From Nitrincola iocasae (GTDB lineage Bacteria > Pseudomonadota > Gammaproteobacteria > Pseudomonadales > Balneatricaceae), in NCBI RefSeq assembly GCF_008727795.1, contig NZ_CP044222.1, forward strand, positions 2,108,001 through 2,172,000: 64,000 nucleotides of DNA. Direction: 5' to 3'. A program made the position numbers and the translations under genes. Position 1 is the first letter of the stretch; every line of letters begins with the position of its first letter. The notes below the pieces were generated by a model, which did not search any database, was not told where the DNA came from, and saw only the letters and a program-made list of their open reading frames with translations. Below, one piece after another: positions 63,142-64,000 of this stretch.

Positions 63142-64000
63142 TAATCAGACTCCCTGATAATCGCTTGTTGACCAAAACTTAATCTGAAACAGGTGTTTTC
63201 ATTTTGCTGCTGATGTGCAAGATGACATTGATTGGCTTGCGCAAGCTCTTTGGACAGATAAAGCCCCAGCCCGGTACCCTTACTTGTTGTGGTAAAAAAG
63301 GGCTCGAACAAACGTTCTTTTTCCTGTGGCTGAACCAGTGGTCCATTGTTAATGACCTCCAGATAACAGCCTCGTTTGGTGTCACCGGCCAGCAGCAGGG
63401 TCACTCTGGGTGAAGAAAGTGACTGACTGGCAAAATTCAATGCATTTTGACATAAATTGCTGAGAATCTGGTGCAGATGACCTGAATCGAAATACACTGT
63501 CAGCGGCTCGACACTCTGGTCATTGATTACCAATACGGAACGCGCCTCGGAATGCAAACAATATATTTCTTCAACAAAACTCTTTAAGTATTTGTTTAAT
63601 TGTATTTTTTCACCAAAAACTCTATCACGATTACCCAATTGCAGTACATCTTCAACTATCCTATTCACCCGTGCCGTATTCTCCTGAATAATATCAGTCA
63701 GACGCAAGTCTTCAGAGGGCAGCTTATCAGACTCAGCCAACAGCTCACCTGCATGGCGTATGGCGCTCAACGGATTACGAATTTCATGTGCAATACCGGC
63801 GGTTAACCGACCCAGTGCCGCCAGACGCAACTGCTGAGACTGATCATTAACCGCAGCGGCATCTTCAAGAAATATAAGTACACCGGTCTTGGTGTCATCG
63901 CCGGCACGCCCCACTTTGATCATTTGCACCAGCAGACTGGCAGGCAGGGTTTCAATCGAACTTTTTTCATAGCTCTGTCGCCCTTGCCCACGCCAAAGCC
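63141..64000 (-). CDS. pilS: PilS-like sensor histidine kinase, C-terminal part (runs off the window)
   Basis: The reading frame stays open to the window edge. The visible 285 codons cover the end of a PAS domain (SSIETLPASLLVQMIKVGR and GVLIFLEDAAAVND), HisKA with LAALGRLTAGIAHEIRNPLSAIRHAGELL, and HATPase with LSNLCQNALNFA and GTGLGLYLSKELAQ. The LEDxAAVNDQSQQLRLAALGRL stretch is characteristic of PilS. An internal GTG at 63929 is not the true start. PilS is normally a six-helix polar membrane kinase that responds to pilin levels. The one-base overlap with pilR indicates one operon. Confidence 0.87.
   Translation of the reverse strand, partial: LWRGQGRQSYEKSSIETLPASLLVQMIKVGRAGDDTKTGVLIFLEDAAAVNDQSQQLRLAALGRLTAGIAHEIRNPLSAIRHAGELLAESDKLPSEDLRLTDIIQENTARVNRIVEDVLQLGNRDRVFGEKIQLNKYLKSFVEEIYCLHSEARSVLVINDQSVEPLTVYFDSGHLHQILSNLCQNALNFASQSLSSPRVTLLLAGDTKRGCYLEVINNGPLVQPQEKERLFEPFFTTTSKGTGLGLYLSKELAQANQCHLAHQQQNENTCFRLSFGQQAIIRESD

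Overview
The window is chromosomal DNA from a gammaproteobacterium. The evidence is rnhA-yafS-gloB-mltD synteny, a YejABE-type importer, AmpG, a ppsA/ppsR divergent pair and a PilS/PilR pair. The moderate base composition and acidic, calcium-binding-type surface proteins fit a marine Oceanospirillales-like bacterium; that placement is inference. I see no tRNA, rRNA, CRISPR array, integrase or insertion sequence.

Layout. 1-6896: the start of rnhA, a YafS-like methyltransferase, gloB, mltD and yejABE (no yejF follows). 6899-8829 (minus): a DUF4442 hotdog protein, an EAL phosphodiesterase and an IalB-family secreted protein. 9045-47629 (minus): one 38.6 kb block encoding, in transcription order, an AMIN-like/TolC fusion, a 6190-residue surface protein (LEPR-XLL-like start, DUF4347, RTX-like repeats, VCBS repeats), a TpsB transporter, a 2471-residue TpsA filamentous-haemagglutinin-like protein, DUF3467, a GAF-GAF-HlyD protein, a PqqD-M50-HlyD protein, a shortened SecA-like ATPase, a periplasmic adaptor and a SapC-family protein. 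47792-51463 (minus): a sensor kinase with a solute-binding-type sensor, its OmpR-family regulator and a CvfB-like protein. 51622-54801 (plus): a basic amino-acid ABC importer. 54817-64000: a small coiled-coil protein with a Na/Pi cotransporter, AmpG, ppsA (minus), ppsR (plus), then pilR and a truncated pilS (minus).

How it works together (inference). The 9-48 kb block looks like a dedicated machine for building a giant adhesin or surface layer. It has an outer-membrane TolC tunnel and three HlyD-like adaptor parts, but no HlyB/LapB-type ABC ATPase. Its only motor candidate is a minimal SecA-like ATPase lacking the wing, the two-helix finger and the zinc tail of housekeeping SecA. Translational overlaps tie the genes together. 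The same operon carries a two-partner secretion pair whose TpsB appears to have three POTRA domains. The kinase/regulator pair immediately upstream is the obvious controller. A nearly identical TGAAC-N6-TGAAC direct repeat (11-bp period) lies 23 nt upstream of a TATAAT box before the TolC gene and 22 nt upstream of a candidate -10 before the IalB gene. This suggests one regulon covering both ends of the cluster. The IalB leader also contains a strongly base-paired multi-stem element.
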